Under the pieces are notes generated by a model. The model saw nothing but the letters and a program-made list of their open reading frames with translations. It was not told the DNA's origin and searched no databases. A stretch of DNA of 64,000 nucleotides from an uncultured Paracoccaceae bacterium. GTDB lineage: Bacteria; Pseudomonadota; Alphaproteobacteria; Rhodobacterales; Rhodobacteraceae. The stretch is taken from positions 171,156-235,155 of the forward strand of contig CANLSM010000006.1 in assembly GCA_947493745.1 (NCBI GenBank). Reading direction: 5' to 3'. How positions within the stretch are numbered: position 1 is the first letter of the stretch; each line of letters begins with the position of its first letter. The translations under genes were made by a program, and so were the position numbers. This document shows, piece by piece, positions 1-8,252 of this stretch.

Positions 1-117
1 AGCCGCTTCTGCCACCCGCGCCCGAGTCTCGGCGCGCACTTCCGGATAGCCGTTCAGTGCGCGACTGACCGTCGTCGGCGACAGCCCAAGAAGGTCCGAA
101 AGCTCACGTAAGTTCAT
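1..117 (-). CDS. LacI-family transcriptional regulator, N-terminal part (runs off the window)
   Basis: Only the first 39 codons are present. They read from an ATG at 117 and begin MNLRELSDLLGLSPTTVSRA, the classic LacI/GalR helix-turn-helix with the TTVSRALN recognition helix. The sugar-binding domain lies outside the window. It is transcribed away from aglE, and two LacI-type palindromes sit in the shared 185-base gap, so it is most likely the repressor of the agl operon (AglR-like). That role is inferred from position; the HTH itself is seen directly. Confidence 0.9.
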   Translation of the reverse strand, partial: MNLRELSDLLGLSPTTVSRALNGYPEVRAETRARVAEAA

Positions 118-126
118 GCCTGTTCC

Positions 127-140
127 TCAAAGCGCTTTGA
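127..140. promoter_or_regulatory. LacI-type operator palindrome 1
   Basis: TCAAAGCGCTTTGA is a perfect 14-base palindrome with the central CG typical of LacI/GalR operators. It lies 10 bases upstream of the regulator start and would fit autoregulation. Confidence 0.7.
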
Positions 141-236
141 AAAGCTGCCACTCCGCAGCGAAAATTTCAAACCCTTTCTCGCATGATGCATCGAATTGCT
201 TGACTTAATTCCGCCTTAGTCTCATTTTGGAGGCAT

Positions 237-250
237 TCAAAGCGGTTTGA
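237..250. promoter_or_regulatory. LacI-type operator palindrome 2
   Basis: TCAAAGCGGTTTGA differs from the upstream palindrome at one base (C to G at the centre-right), giving a near-palindrome. It sits 53 bases before aglE and downstream of a possible -35 element TTGACT at 200-205, so a bound repressor would block agl transcription. Two near-identical sites 110 bases apart could permit looping. Confidence 0.65.
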
Positions 251-302
251 AAATGAGTCGCATGTAAGATCTGGACCCAAGGTCCAATTTGGGAGGAATA
301 GG

Positions 303-1661
303 ATGAAATCCACGCTACTGACCTGTGCTGCAGGCCTTGCCTTCATGGCCGGGACGGCATTTGCCGACGGCCATGCCAACCTGATTTTTGCGCCCGGCGA
401 GGGTGACTTCAATTGGGAGAGCTTCGAGGCGTTGAAGGCCAACGATCTCAGCGGCAAGACTGTCACGCTGTTCGGTCCCTGGCTTGGCCCGGACAAGGAG
501 CTCGTCGAAAACACGATGGCGTATTTCGAGGCCGCGACGGGCATCGATGTGCAGTATTCCGGCTCTGACAGCTTCGAACAGCAGATCGTGATCGATACAC
601 AGGCCGGTTCGCCCCCGAACGTGGCGGTCTTCCCGCAGCCGGGCCTTGCAGCGGATCTGGCCAGCAAGGGTCTTCTGGCCCCGCTTGGCGACGAGACCGG
701 AGCCTGGGTGCGTGACAATTATGCAGCCGGGCAGTCCTGGGTCGATCTGGGAACCTATCCGAATGCAAGTGGCGAGGAGGAACTCTTCGGCTTCTTCTAC
801 AAGGTCGATGTGAAAAGCCTCGTCTGGTACAGCCCGGAGAACTTCGAGGATGCGGGCTATGAAATCCCCGAAACCATGGAAGAACTCAAGGCGCTGACCG
901 ATCAGATCGTCGCCGATGGCGGGACGCCGTGGTGCATCGGTCTGGGATCGGGCGGCGCGACCGGCTGGCCTGCGACCGACTGGGTCGAGGACATGCTGCT
1001 ACGCACCCAGACACCGGATGTCTATGACCAGTGGGTGGCCAATGAGATACCCTTCGATGACCCGCGCGTTGTCGGTGCCATCGAGGAGTTCGGTGCCTTT
1101 GCCCGCAATGACGACTATGTCGATGGCGGTGCGGGTGCTGTTGCCTCGACCGATTTCCGCGACAGTCCAAAGGGTCTCTTCGAGAGCCCGCCCAAGTGCT
1201 ACATGCACCGTCAGGCGTCCTTCATTCCGGCCTTCTTCCCGGAAGGATCCGAAGTGGGTCTTGATGTCGATTTCTTCTATTTCCCGGCCTATGGCGGCAA
1301 GGATCTCGGCTCGCCCGTTTTGGGTGCCGGCACGCTCTTTGCGATCACCAATGACAGCCCCGAGGCGCGTGCGCTGATGGACTATCTCAAGTCTCCCATC
1401 GCGCACGAGGTGTGGATGGCCCAACAGGGCTTCCTGACACCGCATAAGGGTGTGAACACGGACCTTTATGCCAACGAGGCGCTCAAGGGTATGGGAGATA
1501 TTCTGCTTGGTGCCACGACCTTCCGGTTTGACGGCTCCGACCTGATGCCTGGCGGTGTCGGCGCGGGATCGTTCTGGACCGGCATGGTCGACTATGCCGG
1601 GGGCAAGGATGCGGCCACGGTTGCCTCTGAGATCCAGGCAAGCTGGGAAGCCCTGAAATAA
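303..1661 (+). CDS. aglE: Alpha-glucoside ABC transporter, substrate-binding protein AglE
   Basis: This is a periplasmic solute-binding protein of 452 residues. It has a Sec signal peptide at about residues 1-21, cleaved after the AFA near residue 21. The mature part has the layout of family-1 carbohydrate-binding proteins, including TVTLFGPWLGPDKE early on and a YFEAATGIDV segment. It captures alpha-glucosides such as sucrose, maltose or trehalose for AglFG-AglK. The ATG follows a GGAGGA ribosome site. Gene order EFGAK matches the Sinorhizobium meliloti agl operon, which is the main basis for the substrate call; the exact sugar cannot be read from the sequence. Confidence 0.93.
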   Translation: MKSTLLTCAAGLAFMAGTAFADGHANLIFAPGEGDFNWESFEALKANDLSGKTVTLFGPWLGPDKELVENTMAYFEAATGIDVQYSGSDSFEQQIVIDTQAGSPPNVAVFPQPGLAADLASKGLLAPLGDETGAWVRDNYAAGQSWVDLGTYPNASGEEELFGFFYKVDVKSLVWYSPENFEDAGYEIPETMEELKALTDQIVADGGTPWCIGLGSGGATGWPATDWVEDMLLRTQTPDVYDQWVANEIPFDDPRVVGAIEEFGAFARNDDYVDGGAGAVASTDFRDSPKGLFESPPKCYMHRQASFIPAFFPEGSEVGLDVDFFYFPAYGGKDLGSPVLGAGTLFAITNDSPEARALMDYLKSPIAHEVWMAQQGFLTPHKGVNTDLYANEALKGMGDILLGATTFRFDGSDLMPGGVGAGSFWTGMVDYAGGKDAATVASEIQASWEALK

Positions 1662-1673
1662 AGCCAAGCGAAT

Positions 1674-1699
1674 GGACCGCGCCACGCCCGGCGCGGTCC
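1674..1699 (+). terminator. Intercistronic hairpin between aglE and aglF
   Basis: A perfect 10-bp stem (GGACCGCGCC / GGCGCGGTCC) encloses a 6-base loop ACGCCC. No T-run follows. Such stems after binding-protein genes usually protect the upstream mRNA or attenuate read-through, so the binding protein is made in excess over the membrane parts. Confidence 0.6.
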
Positions 1700-1745
1700 T
1701 CATCAACCCAATACGCCTGATCAACGGGCGACCGGGGAGGAACCC

Positions 1746-2738
1746 ATGTCACAGCTTCTGATTGCCATCGGCACGATGATTGTCGGTGTAGGCGCCTGTC
1801 TGCTCTATTTCTGGGGCACAAACAAAGCGCTCGATACGATCTACCCAGCACGGGGCGAGAATGCCGGCGCCAACATCCTGCGGGCCAATTCGATCCGGCC
1901 CTGGCTGTTTCTCGGACCCGCCATTGTGATCCTGACGATCTATCTGGTCTACCCGGTGTTCAATTCGCTTCTTCTGTCCTTCAAGGATCCTGCGGGTGTC
2001 GAATATGAGGGGCTGGCGAACTACAAGCAGCTGCTTGCGGATGCGAAGTTCCGCGAGAGCATGCGCAACAACATCCTCTGGCTGGTCGTGGTTCCGGCGG
2101 GCGCGACATTCTTCGGCCTTCTGGCGGCCGCGCTGACGGATCGTATCCGCTGGGGCAACATCGCCAAGTCGCTGATCTTCATGCCGATGGCGATCAGCTT
2201 CATCGGAGCCTCGGTGATCTGGAAATTCGTCTATGACTACAAGGGCGAAGGGTCCCAGCAGATCGGCCTTCTGAACGCGATGACCACGAGCCTCGGCTTC
2301 GAGCCGCAGGCCTGGATCACGCTGCCCTTCTGGAACAACTTTTTCCTGATGGTCATCCTGATCTGGATCCAGACCGGCTTTGCCATGGTGATCCTGTCGG
2401 CTGCCCTTCGCGGCATCTCGGAAGAGACCATCGAGGCGGCAGTGCTAGACGGGGCCTCTCCGTTGCAGATCTTCTTCAAGATCAAGGTGCCGCAGATCTG
2501 GGGCACAATCGCGGTCGTCTGGACCACGATAACCATTCTGGTGCTCAAGGTCTTCGATATCGTGCTGGCCATGACCAACGGGCAATGGGGCTCGCAGGTG
2601 CTGGCCAACTACATGTTCGACAAGATGTTCCGCGCCAGTGACTTCGGCCTCGCGGCCACATCGGCGCTGGTCATTATGGCGATGGTCATCCCGATCATGG
2701 TCTGGAACATCATGGAAGCCCGAAAGGATTTCAAATGA
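1746..2738 (+). CDS. aglF: Alpha-glucoside ABC transporter permease AglF
   Basis: This is an inner-membrane permease of 330 residues in the MalF-type binding-protein-dependent family. An extra N-terminal membrane helix (residues 3-23) comes before the usual PWLFLGPAIVILTIYLVYP helix near residue 57. The cytoplasmic EAA loop is seen as EAAVLDGASPLQIFFKIKVP around residue 230, where it docks on the ATPase AglK. A good AGGAA ribosome site precedes the ATG. Its last four bases (ATGA) contain the start of aglG, so the two permeases are translationally coupled. Confidence 0.93.
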   Translation: MSQLLIAIGTMIVGVGACLLYFWGTNKALDTIYPARGENAGANILRANSIRPWLFLGPAIVILTIYLVYPVFNSLLLSFKDPAGVEYEGLANYKQLLADAKFRESMRNNILWLVVVPAGATFFGLLAAALTDRIRWGNIAKSLIFMPMAISFIGASVIWKFVYDYKGEGSQQIGLLNAMTTSLGFEPQAWITLPFWNNFFLMVILIWIQTGFAMVILSAALRGISEETIEAAVLDGASPLQIFFKIKVPQIWGTIAVVWTTITILVLKVFDIVLAMTNGQWGSQVLANYMFDKMFRASDFGLAATSALVIMAMVIPIMVWNIMEARKDFK

Positions 2739-3874
2739 GCGGTATGGCAGGACAAAGACCGGCGCTGAGCTGGGCAGTCAACCTCTCGGTTCTGGCACTC
2801 GTGCTGCTGTGGACCATCCCGACATTCGGGCTTCTGGTCTCCAGCTTCCGGGATGCCGATCAGCTTTCGGTTTCTGGCTGGTGGACGTCTCTCACGACGA
2901 CGGACCGCAACATTGTCGAGCGGGCCGCCGCGCCGACCGATGATGGTGCCCAGACGCAAGTGGGCGAAGTCTGGGTGATCGAGGGCAATATTTTCGGCGA
3001 GGATGTCGGCATCGTCAGTCGTTTCGGCTGGCGTGCCCAGGAGCCGGAGGCCTTTGCCGCCGGAGAGACGGCGGAAATGCGTGACGGGCAGACCATGACC
3101 GTCGAGGCCGATGGCAGTTACCGGCTGGAAAGCCCCGAGGAATGGGAAGGGCGCCGTGGGCAGCGTATCTTTGTGACCTCGGCGGAGCCGCCGAAGTTCA
3201 CCACAGACAACTACAATCAAGTGATGTTCTCAGAAGGTCTCGGCAAGAGCTTTCTGAACACGCTGACCGTGACCATACCGGCCACGATCATTCCGATCCT
3301 GATTGCGGCCTATGCGGCCTATGCGCTGGCATGGATGCAGTTTCCAGGACGCGCGCTGTTGCTGGCGATTGTCGTCGGGCTGCTGGTGGTGCCCTTGCAG
3401 ATGTCGCTCATCCCGCTTTTGAAACTCTATAACGGGGTTGGCATCGGGAAATCGTATTTCGGGATCTGGCTGGCCCATACCGGCTTTGGCCTGCCGCTCG
3501 CGGTCTATCTGCTGCGAAACTACATGGTGGGCCTGCCGCGCGAGATCATGGAAAGCGCCAAGGTCGATGGCGCGTCGGATTTCGATATCTTCCGCAAGAT
3601 CATCCTGCCGCTCAGCTTCCCCGCGCTCGCAAGCTTTGCGATCTTTCAGTTCCTGTGGGTCTGGAACGATCTGCTGGTCGCAACCGTGTTTCTCGGCAAC
3701 AACGAGGACCAGTTGGTCATGACCGGTCGATTGCGTGAGCTTCTGGGATCGCGAGGTGCGAACTGGGAGATACTGACGGCCTCGGCGTTTGTCACCATCG
3801 TCGTGCCATTGATCGTTTTCTTCTCACTGCAACGCTATCTGGTGCGCGGATTGCTCGCCGGATCGGTCAAGTAA
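2735..3874 (+). CDS. aglG: Alpha-glucoside ABC transporter permease AglG
   Basis: This second permease has 379 residues. One helix at residues 13-35 is followed by a long hydrophilic stretch at about 40-172, predicted periplasmic, before the typical MalG-like core begins at KSFLNTLTV. The EAA loop is seen as ESAKVDGASDFDIFRKIILP. The large first periplasmic loop is unusual for MalG-type permeases in general but is, as far as I recall, normal for AglG. It presumably contacts AglE. The start ATG overlaps the aglF stop (ATGA). Confidence 0.93.
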   Translation: MSGMAGQRPALSWAVNLSVLALVLLWTIPTFGLLVSSFRDADQLSVSGWWTSLTTTDRNIVERAAAPTDDGAQTQVGEVWVIEGNIFGEDVGIVSRFGWRAQEPEAFAAGETAEMRDGQTMTVEADGSYRLESPEEWEGRRGQRIFVTSAEPPKFTTDNYNQVMFSEGLGKSFLNTLTVTIPATIIPILIAAYAAYALAWMQFPGRALLLAIVVGLLVVPLQMSLIPLLKLYNGVGIGKSYFGIWLAHTGFGLPLAVYLLRNYMVGLPREIMESAKVDGASDFDIFRKIILPLSFPALASFAIFQFLWVWNDLLVATVFLGNNEDQLVMTGRLRELLGSRGANWEILTASAFVTIVVPLIVFFSLQRYLVRGLLAGSVK

Positions 3875-3884
3875 GGACGGCTCC

Positions 3885-5540
3885 ATGAACCTTGCGCTCC
3901 CCGTCGGGGACAACTCTCAACTGGTGCCGGACAAGGACTGGTGGCGTGGTGCGGTGATCTACCAGATCTACCCGCGTTCCTATCAGGACAGCAATGGTGA
4001 CGGGATCGGTGACCTCGCGGGCATCATTCACCGGTTGCCCTATATCGCCTCGCTCGGCGTGGATGCGATCTGGATCTCCCCGTTCTTCAAATCGCCCATG
4101 CTGGATTTCGGTTACGATGTCTCGGACTATCGCGACGTTGACCCGATGTTCGGCACGCTGGGCGACTTTGATGCGTTGATCGAACAGGCGCATGGGCTCG
4201 GGCTGCGGGTGATGATCGACCTGGTGCTGAGCCACACATCCGACAAACATGCCTGGTTTCAGGAGAGCCGGACCAGCCGCGAGAACCCAAAGGCAAACTG
4301 GTATGTCTGGGCCGATCCCAAGCCTGACGGCACGCCGCCGACCAACTGGCTGTCGATCTTTGGCGGCTCGGCCTGGGCCTGGGACGCGGACCGGCGGCAA
4401 TACTACCTGCACAACTTCCTGACCTCGCAGCCGGATCTCAACTTTCACGAGCCCGATGTTCAGGACGCGGTGCTGGATGTGGCGCGTTTCTGGCTGGAGC
4501 GCGGGGTTGATGGGTTCCGTCTGGATACGATCAACTTCTATGTCCATGACAAGCAGTTGCGCGACAATCCGGCGCTGCCGGAGGAGGAACGCAATGCCTC
4601 CATCGCGCCCGATGTGAACCCCTACAACTACCAGAACCACCTCTTCGACAAGAACCAGCCCGAGAACGTGGACTTTCTGCGCCGGTTGCGCGGTGTGATG
4701 GATGAGTTTCAGGACATCGCGGCGGTTGGCGAGGTTGGCGACGCGCAATACGGGCTGAAGATCATCGGCGATTATACGGCGGGCGATGATCTGATGCATA
4801 TGTGCTATGCCTTCGATTTCCTGTCGCCTGAACCGTTGAGCGGGATCCGCGCGGCCCGCGTACTGGGCGATTTCGAAGCGGAAGCGGCCGAGGGCTGGGC
4901 CTGCTGGGCTTTCTCCAATCATGACGTGTCGCGGCATCGCAGCCGCTGGCATCTGGGCGAGGATGCGGCCCGCCTGCATGCCGCCCTGATCCTCAGCCTA
5001 AAGGGGTCCGTCTGTCTCTATCAGGGGGAGGAACTTGGTCTGACGGAGGCCTATGTCTCCTATGAGGACCTACAGGATCCCTACGGCAAACAGTTCTGGC
5101 CCAAGTTCAAGGGCAGGGACGGCTGTCGCACGCCGATGGTCTGGTCATCTGACGGGCCGAACGGCGGTTTCACCGACGGCAAACCCTGGCTCCCGGTCGC
5201 GATGGAGCATCTGGAGAGATCGGTCAGCACACAGGAAAATCAGCCCGACTCCATGCTCAATTTCTACCGCGATCTGCTGCGGTTCAGAAAGGCGCATCCG
5301 GTGCTGTCCAAGGGCGATCTGCGTATTCTGGAGGCGACCGAGACCGTGCTCAGCTTCACCCGGTCCGAGGCCGGAACGACGATGTATTGTGTCTTCAATC
5401 TGGGCGATGCGGAGCAGACGGTCACATTGCCCACGGCTGCGGGTGAGCCGATCGAGGGACTGAATTTCGACATATCAAAGAGTGGGAACGCGGTGACCCT
5501 GGCACCATACCAGGCGTATTTCGCGCATCATAAGGGATAA
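3885..5540 (+). CDS. aglA: Alpha-glucosidase AglA (GH13)
   Basis: This is a cytoplasmic glycoside hydrolase family 13 enzyme of 551 residues that cleaves imported alpha-glucosides to free glucose. The four GH13 signatures are visible: DLVLSH near 112-117, GFRLD with nucleophile Asp214, acid/base Glu283 in VGEVG, and FSNHD with Asp347. There is no signal peptide, which fits hydrolysis after uptake. It starts 10 bases after aglG and 20 bases before aglK, so it is part of the transporter operon. The preference between maltose, sucrose and trehalose is not readable. Confidence 0.93.
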   Translation: MNLALPVGDNSQLVPDKDWWRGAVIYQIYPRSYQDSNGDGIGDLAGIIHRLPYIASLGVDAIWISPFFKSPMLDFGYDVSDYRDVDPMFGTLGDFDALIEQAHGLGLRVMIDLVLSHTSDKHAWFQESRTSRENPKANWYVWADPKPDGTPPTNWLSIFGGSAWAWDADRRQYYLHNFLTSQPDLNFHEPDVQDAVLDVARFWLERGVDGFRLDTINFYVHDKQLRDNPALPEEERNASIAPDVNPYNYQNHLFDKNQPENVDFLRRLRGVMDEFQDIAAVGEVGDAQYGLKIIGDYTAGDDLMHMCYAFDFLSPEPLSGIRAARVLGDFEAEAAEGWACWAFSNHDVSRHRSRWHLGEDAARLHAALILSLKGSVCLYQGEELGLTEAYVSYEDLQDPYGKQFWPKFKGRDGCRTPMVWSSDGPNGGFTDGKPWLPVAMEHLERSVSTQENQPDSMLNFYRDLLRFRKAHPVLSKGDLRILEATETVLSFTRSEAGTTMYCVFNLGDAEQTVTLPTAAGEPIEGLNFDISKSGNAVTLAPYQAYFAHHKG

Positions 5541-5560
5541 AACCCTGAAGGGAGGGGATC

Positions 5561-6652
5561 ATGGCATCACTGTCACTGAGCAATGTGAGTAAATCCTACG
5601 GACCGGTCGAGGTTCTGCGGAATATCAACCTGGAGATCGACCAGGGCGAACTGATCGTGTTCGTCGGCCCTTCGGGTTGCGGCAAGTCAACGCTTTTGCG
5701 GATGATCGCTGGCCTGGAGACGATCACCGGCGGTGATCTTCAGATTGACAGGCAGCGCATGAACGAGGTGCCGCCTGCACAGCGTGGCATCGCGATGGTG
5801 TTCCAGACCTATGCGCTATACCCGCACATGACCGTGCGCGACAACATGGCTTTCGGGATGAAGATCGCCAAGAAACCCCAGGCCGAGATCGATGCTGCCG
5901 TGAACAATGCGGCGCGTATCCTGCAGCTTGACCAGTATCTCGATCGCCTGCCCAAGGCGCTCTCGGGCGGGCAGCGGCAGCGTGTCGCCATCGGTCGGGC
6001 AATTGTCCGGGACCCCAAGGTGTTTCTCTTTGACGAGCCGCTTTCCAACCTTGATGCGGCGTTGCGTGTCGCCACCCGGATCGAGATCGCGCAGCTCAAG
6101 GAAAGCATGCCGGAAAGCACGATGATCTACGTGACCCATGATCAGGTGGAGGCGATGACGCTCGCCAGCCGCATCGTGGTGCTTGAGGGTGGGGACATCG
6201 CGCAGGTCGGCTCGCCGCTGGAGCTTTATGAGCGCCCCGAGAATGTCTTCGTCGCCCAGTTCATCGGCTCGCCGTCGATGAATATCGTCAATGGCACCGT
6301 GACCTCGACCGGGGCCGCGACCGGCGTTTCCACGACCGAAGGCGGCAATGTGTCCGTGCCGATTGCGAGCGTTGACAGTGATCAGGGCGCATCCATTCAG
6401 CTTGGTGTCCGGCCCGAGGACTTCCTTGTCACTGATGGCGGCGACTTCATCTTCGAGGGCACGGTTTCCATCGTCGAGGCGCTTGGCGAGACGACGCTTC
6501 TCTATTTTGATGCGCAGGGCAAGGACGATGCGCTTGTGGCAAAATTACCCGGCATCCAGTCATATTCGCGTGGCGACAAACTGCGCTTGACGGCGGCTCC
6601 GGAAAAAATGCATCTCTTCGATGCGAAGGGGCTGTCGTTTTTATACCGCTAG
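5561..6652 (+). CDS. aglK: Alpha-glucoside ABC transporter ATPase AglK
   Basis: This is the ATP-binding subunit of 363 residues, in the MalK/UgpC class. Walker A is GPSGCGKST at 36-44, the signature is LSGGQ at 134-138, and Walker B is VFLFDEP at 154-160. The H-loop follows as YVTHDQVEA. The C-terminal third (from about 240) forms the OB-fold TOBE region with LGVRPED. It energises AglFG. An AGGGAGGGG ribosome site precedes the ATG. Confidence 0.94.
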   Translation: MASLSLSNVSKSYGPVEVLRNINLEIDQGELIVFVGPSGCGKSTLLRMIAGLETITGGDLQIDRQRMNEVPPAQRGIAMVFQTYALYPHMTVRDNMAFGMKIAKKPQAEIDAAVNNAARILQLDQYLDRLPKALSGGQRQRVAIGRAIVRDPKVFLFDEPLSNLDAALRVATRIEIAQLKESMPESTMIYVTHDQVEAMTLASRIVVLEGGDIAQVGSPLELYERPENVFVAQFIGSPSMNIVNGTVTSTGAATGVSTTEGGNVSVPIASVDSDQGASIQLGVRPEDFLVTDGGDFIFEGTVSIVEALGETTLLYFDAQGKDDALVAKLPGIQSYSRGDKLRLTAAPEKMHLFDAKGLSFLYR

Positions 6653-6658
6653 GGGCCG

Positions 6659-7348
6659 ATGAGACCATCTATCCTGGATTACCGGGATCGGAAGAGCCTG
6701 TTTTCCGATCTCTCTGAAATCGTTGCACGTGAACTTAGTGAAGTTCTAGACACCAAGGAGCGCGCGACGCTCGCAGTGCCTGGCGGGACCACGCCGGGTC
6801 CGTTTTTGCGCGCCCTGTCGCGGGCGGAACTGGACTGGCCCCGCATCCGGGTGATGCTGACCGATGAGCGGTTCGTTCCGGAAAGCTCCGAGCGCTCCAA
6901 CACCCGCCTGATCCGCAAGACCCTCTTGCAGAACCGTGCGGCCGACGCCCCCTTTGTCCCCTTTTACGCGCGTGCCGATCAGCCGGAGGACGTCCTGGAC
7001 GGTCTGACGGGGGCGGTGGAAACGGCCTTGCCGCTTGATGTCTGCGTGCTGGGCATGGGAGAGGACATGCATACCGCTTCGCTCTTTCCCGGTGCCGACC
7101 GGCTGGAGGAGGCGCTGAGCAGCGACGCACCGGCCCTCATCCCGATGCGCGCGCCCGGTGCGCCGGAGCCACGCATGACGCTGTCCGCGCCTGTGCTTCG
7201 CGATGCCGCCAATCTGCATCTGCTGATCACCGGAGAGGCCAAGAAAACCGCTCTCGGTACGGCCTTGCAGGATGGCCCCGTCGCAGACGCGCCAGTGCGC
7301 GCCATCCTGACGGCCCCCAACCCGGTGACGATCCACTTCGCTGCGTGA
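6659..7348 (+). CDS. pgl: 6-phosphogluconolactonase
   Basis: This 229-residue protein belongs to the DevB/SOL family (glucosamine-6-phosphate isomerase fold). It hydrolyses 6-phosphogluconolactone to 6-phosphogluconate in the oxidative pentose phosphate and Entner-Doudoroff routes. Characteristic segments are VPGGTTPGPFLRAL, LTDERFVP near residue 62 and LGMGEDMHTASLFPG near 132. It starts 6 bases after aglK, so glucose released by AglA and oxidised by Zwf would be processed by a co-transcribed enzyme. No zwf or edd is present in this window. Confidence 0.92.
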   Translation: MRPSILDYRDRKSLFSDLSEIVARELSEVLDTKERATLAVPGGTTPGPFLRALSRAELDWPRIRVMLTDERFVPESSERSNTRLIRKTLLQNRAADAPFVPFYARADQPEDVLDGLTGAVETALPLDVCVLGMGEDMHTASLFPGADRLEEALSSDAPALIPMRAPGAPEPRMTLSAPVLRDAANLHLLITGEAKKTALGTALQDGPVADAPVRAILTAPNPVTIHFAA

Positions 7349-7998
7349 AACCGCTCGACTACCGCCCTCCGACCTGTCCGCTGGATGTCCTGCATGAAGA
7401 TGCTTCGCTTCTCGTGGTGAACAAGCCGAGCGGACTTTTGTCCGTTCCCGGCAAGGCGGCAGAGCATGCGGATTGTCTGGAGACCCGGCTGAAGGCGGCG
7501 TATCCGGAGGCGCTTCTGGTGCACCGCCTCGACATGGATACGTCGGGCGTAATGGTCTTTGCCCGCACCCGGATAGCCCAGCGACATCTGGGCTTGCAGT
7601 TCGAGAGGCGGCATCTGTCCAAGGCTTACGTCGCGCGGGTCTGGGGAGAGGTCGAGGGGGAGAACGGCGAGATCGACCTGCCACTCACCTCTGACTGGCC
7701 GAACCGCCCCTTGCAGAAAGTTTGTCACGAGACCGGGAAACCCAGCCTGACACGCTGGCGCGTCATTGAGCGTGAGGAGGGCGTGACCCGGCTTGAACTG
7801 ACCCCGCTGACGGGGCGCACCCATCAGCTTCGGATTCATCTCAATACCATCGGCCACCCCATTCTGGGCGATGTCTTCTACGCCCCGCCCAAGATCGCAA
7901 CAGCCGCGGACCGGTTGCAGTTGCATGCCCAAAGCCTGACACTCCGCCATCCCGACGGAGGCGCGCCTGCGACCTTCACCGCGCCCGATCCGTTTTAG
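7345..7998 (+). CDS. RluA-family pseudouridine synthase
   Basis: This 217-residue protein belongs to the RluA family, which isomerises specific uridines in 23S rRNA or tRNA. The catalytic motif HRLDMDTSG contains the nucleophilic Asp, and the RTHQLRIHL motif lies near the C-terminus. There is no S4 RNA-binding domain, and the length fits RluA rather than RluC/D. It uses a GTG start that overlaps the pgl stop by four bases. Its exact target uridine cannot be told. Confidence 0.88.
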   Translation: MKPLDYRPPTCPLDVLHEDASLLVVNKPSGLLSVPGKAAEHADCLETRLKAAYPEALLVHRLDMDTSGVMVFARTRIAQRHLGLQFERRHLSKAYVARVWGEVEGENGEIDLPLTSDWPNRPLQKVCHETGKPSLTRWRVIEREEGVTRLELTPLTGRTHQLRIHLNTIGHPILGDVFYAPPKIATAADRLQLHAQSLTLRHPDGGAPATFTAPDPF

Positions 7999-8099
7999 GC
8001 GGAGGGCATGGTGGCAATCCCGATCAACGGGAAAACCTTGAGCTTTCCGGATGCGATTCCCGCAGCCAGCAGGCCCAAGATGAGATACGGTCCCGGATA
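7995..8099 (-). pseudogene. Possible C-terminal remnant of a membrane protein
   Basis: On the minus strand, an open stretch of about 34 codons ends with TAA at 7997-7995, tail to tail with the pseudouridine synthase. It reads as a hydrophobic helix (YLILGLLAAGIASGKLKVFP and onward) and ends IATMPSA. It has no usable start and is closed upstream by an in-frame TAG. The natural-looking end next to rluA and the abrupt upstream break suggest the tail of a gene truncated when the accessory sequence to the right arrived. The family is not recognised. Confidence 0.35.
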
Positions 8100-8252
8100 G
8101 CGCTATTCGCGCCTGAGATTCAGATCCGGCAGGGCAGAGAAGAAAGTGCAGAATTGATTTCGCAACTGCTCTCGGCGACATTTGGTGTCAGTTCAAAGGA
8201 TAGAAGAGCGAGGGTCGGCAATTTGATACGAAAATCAATAGATCGTGCATCG

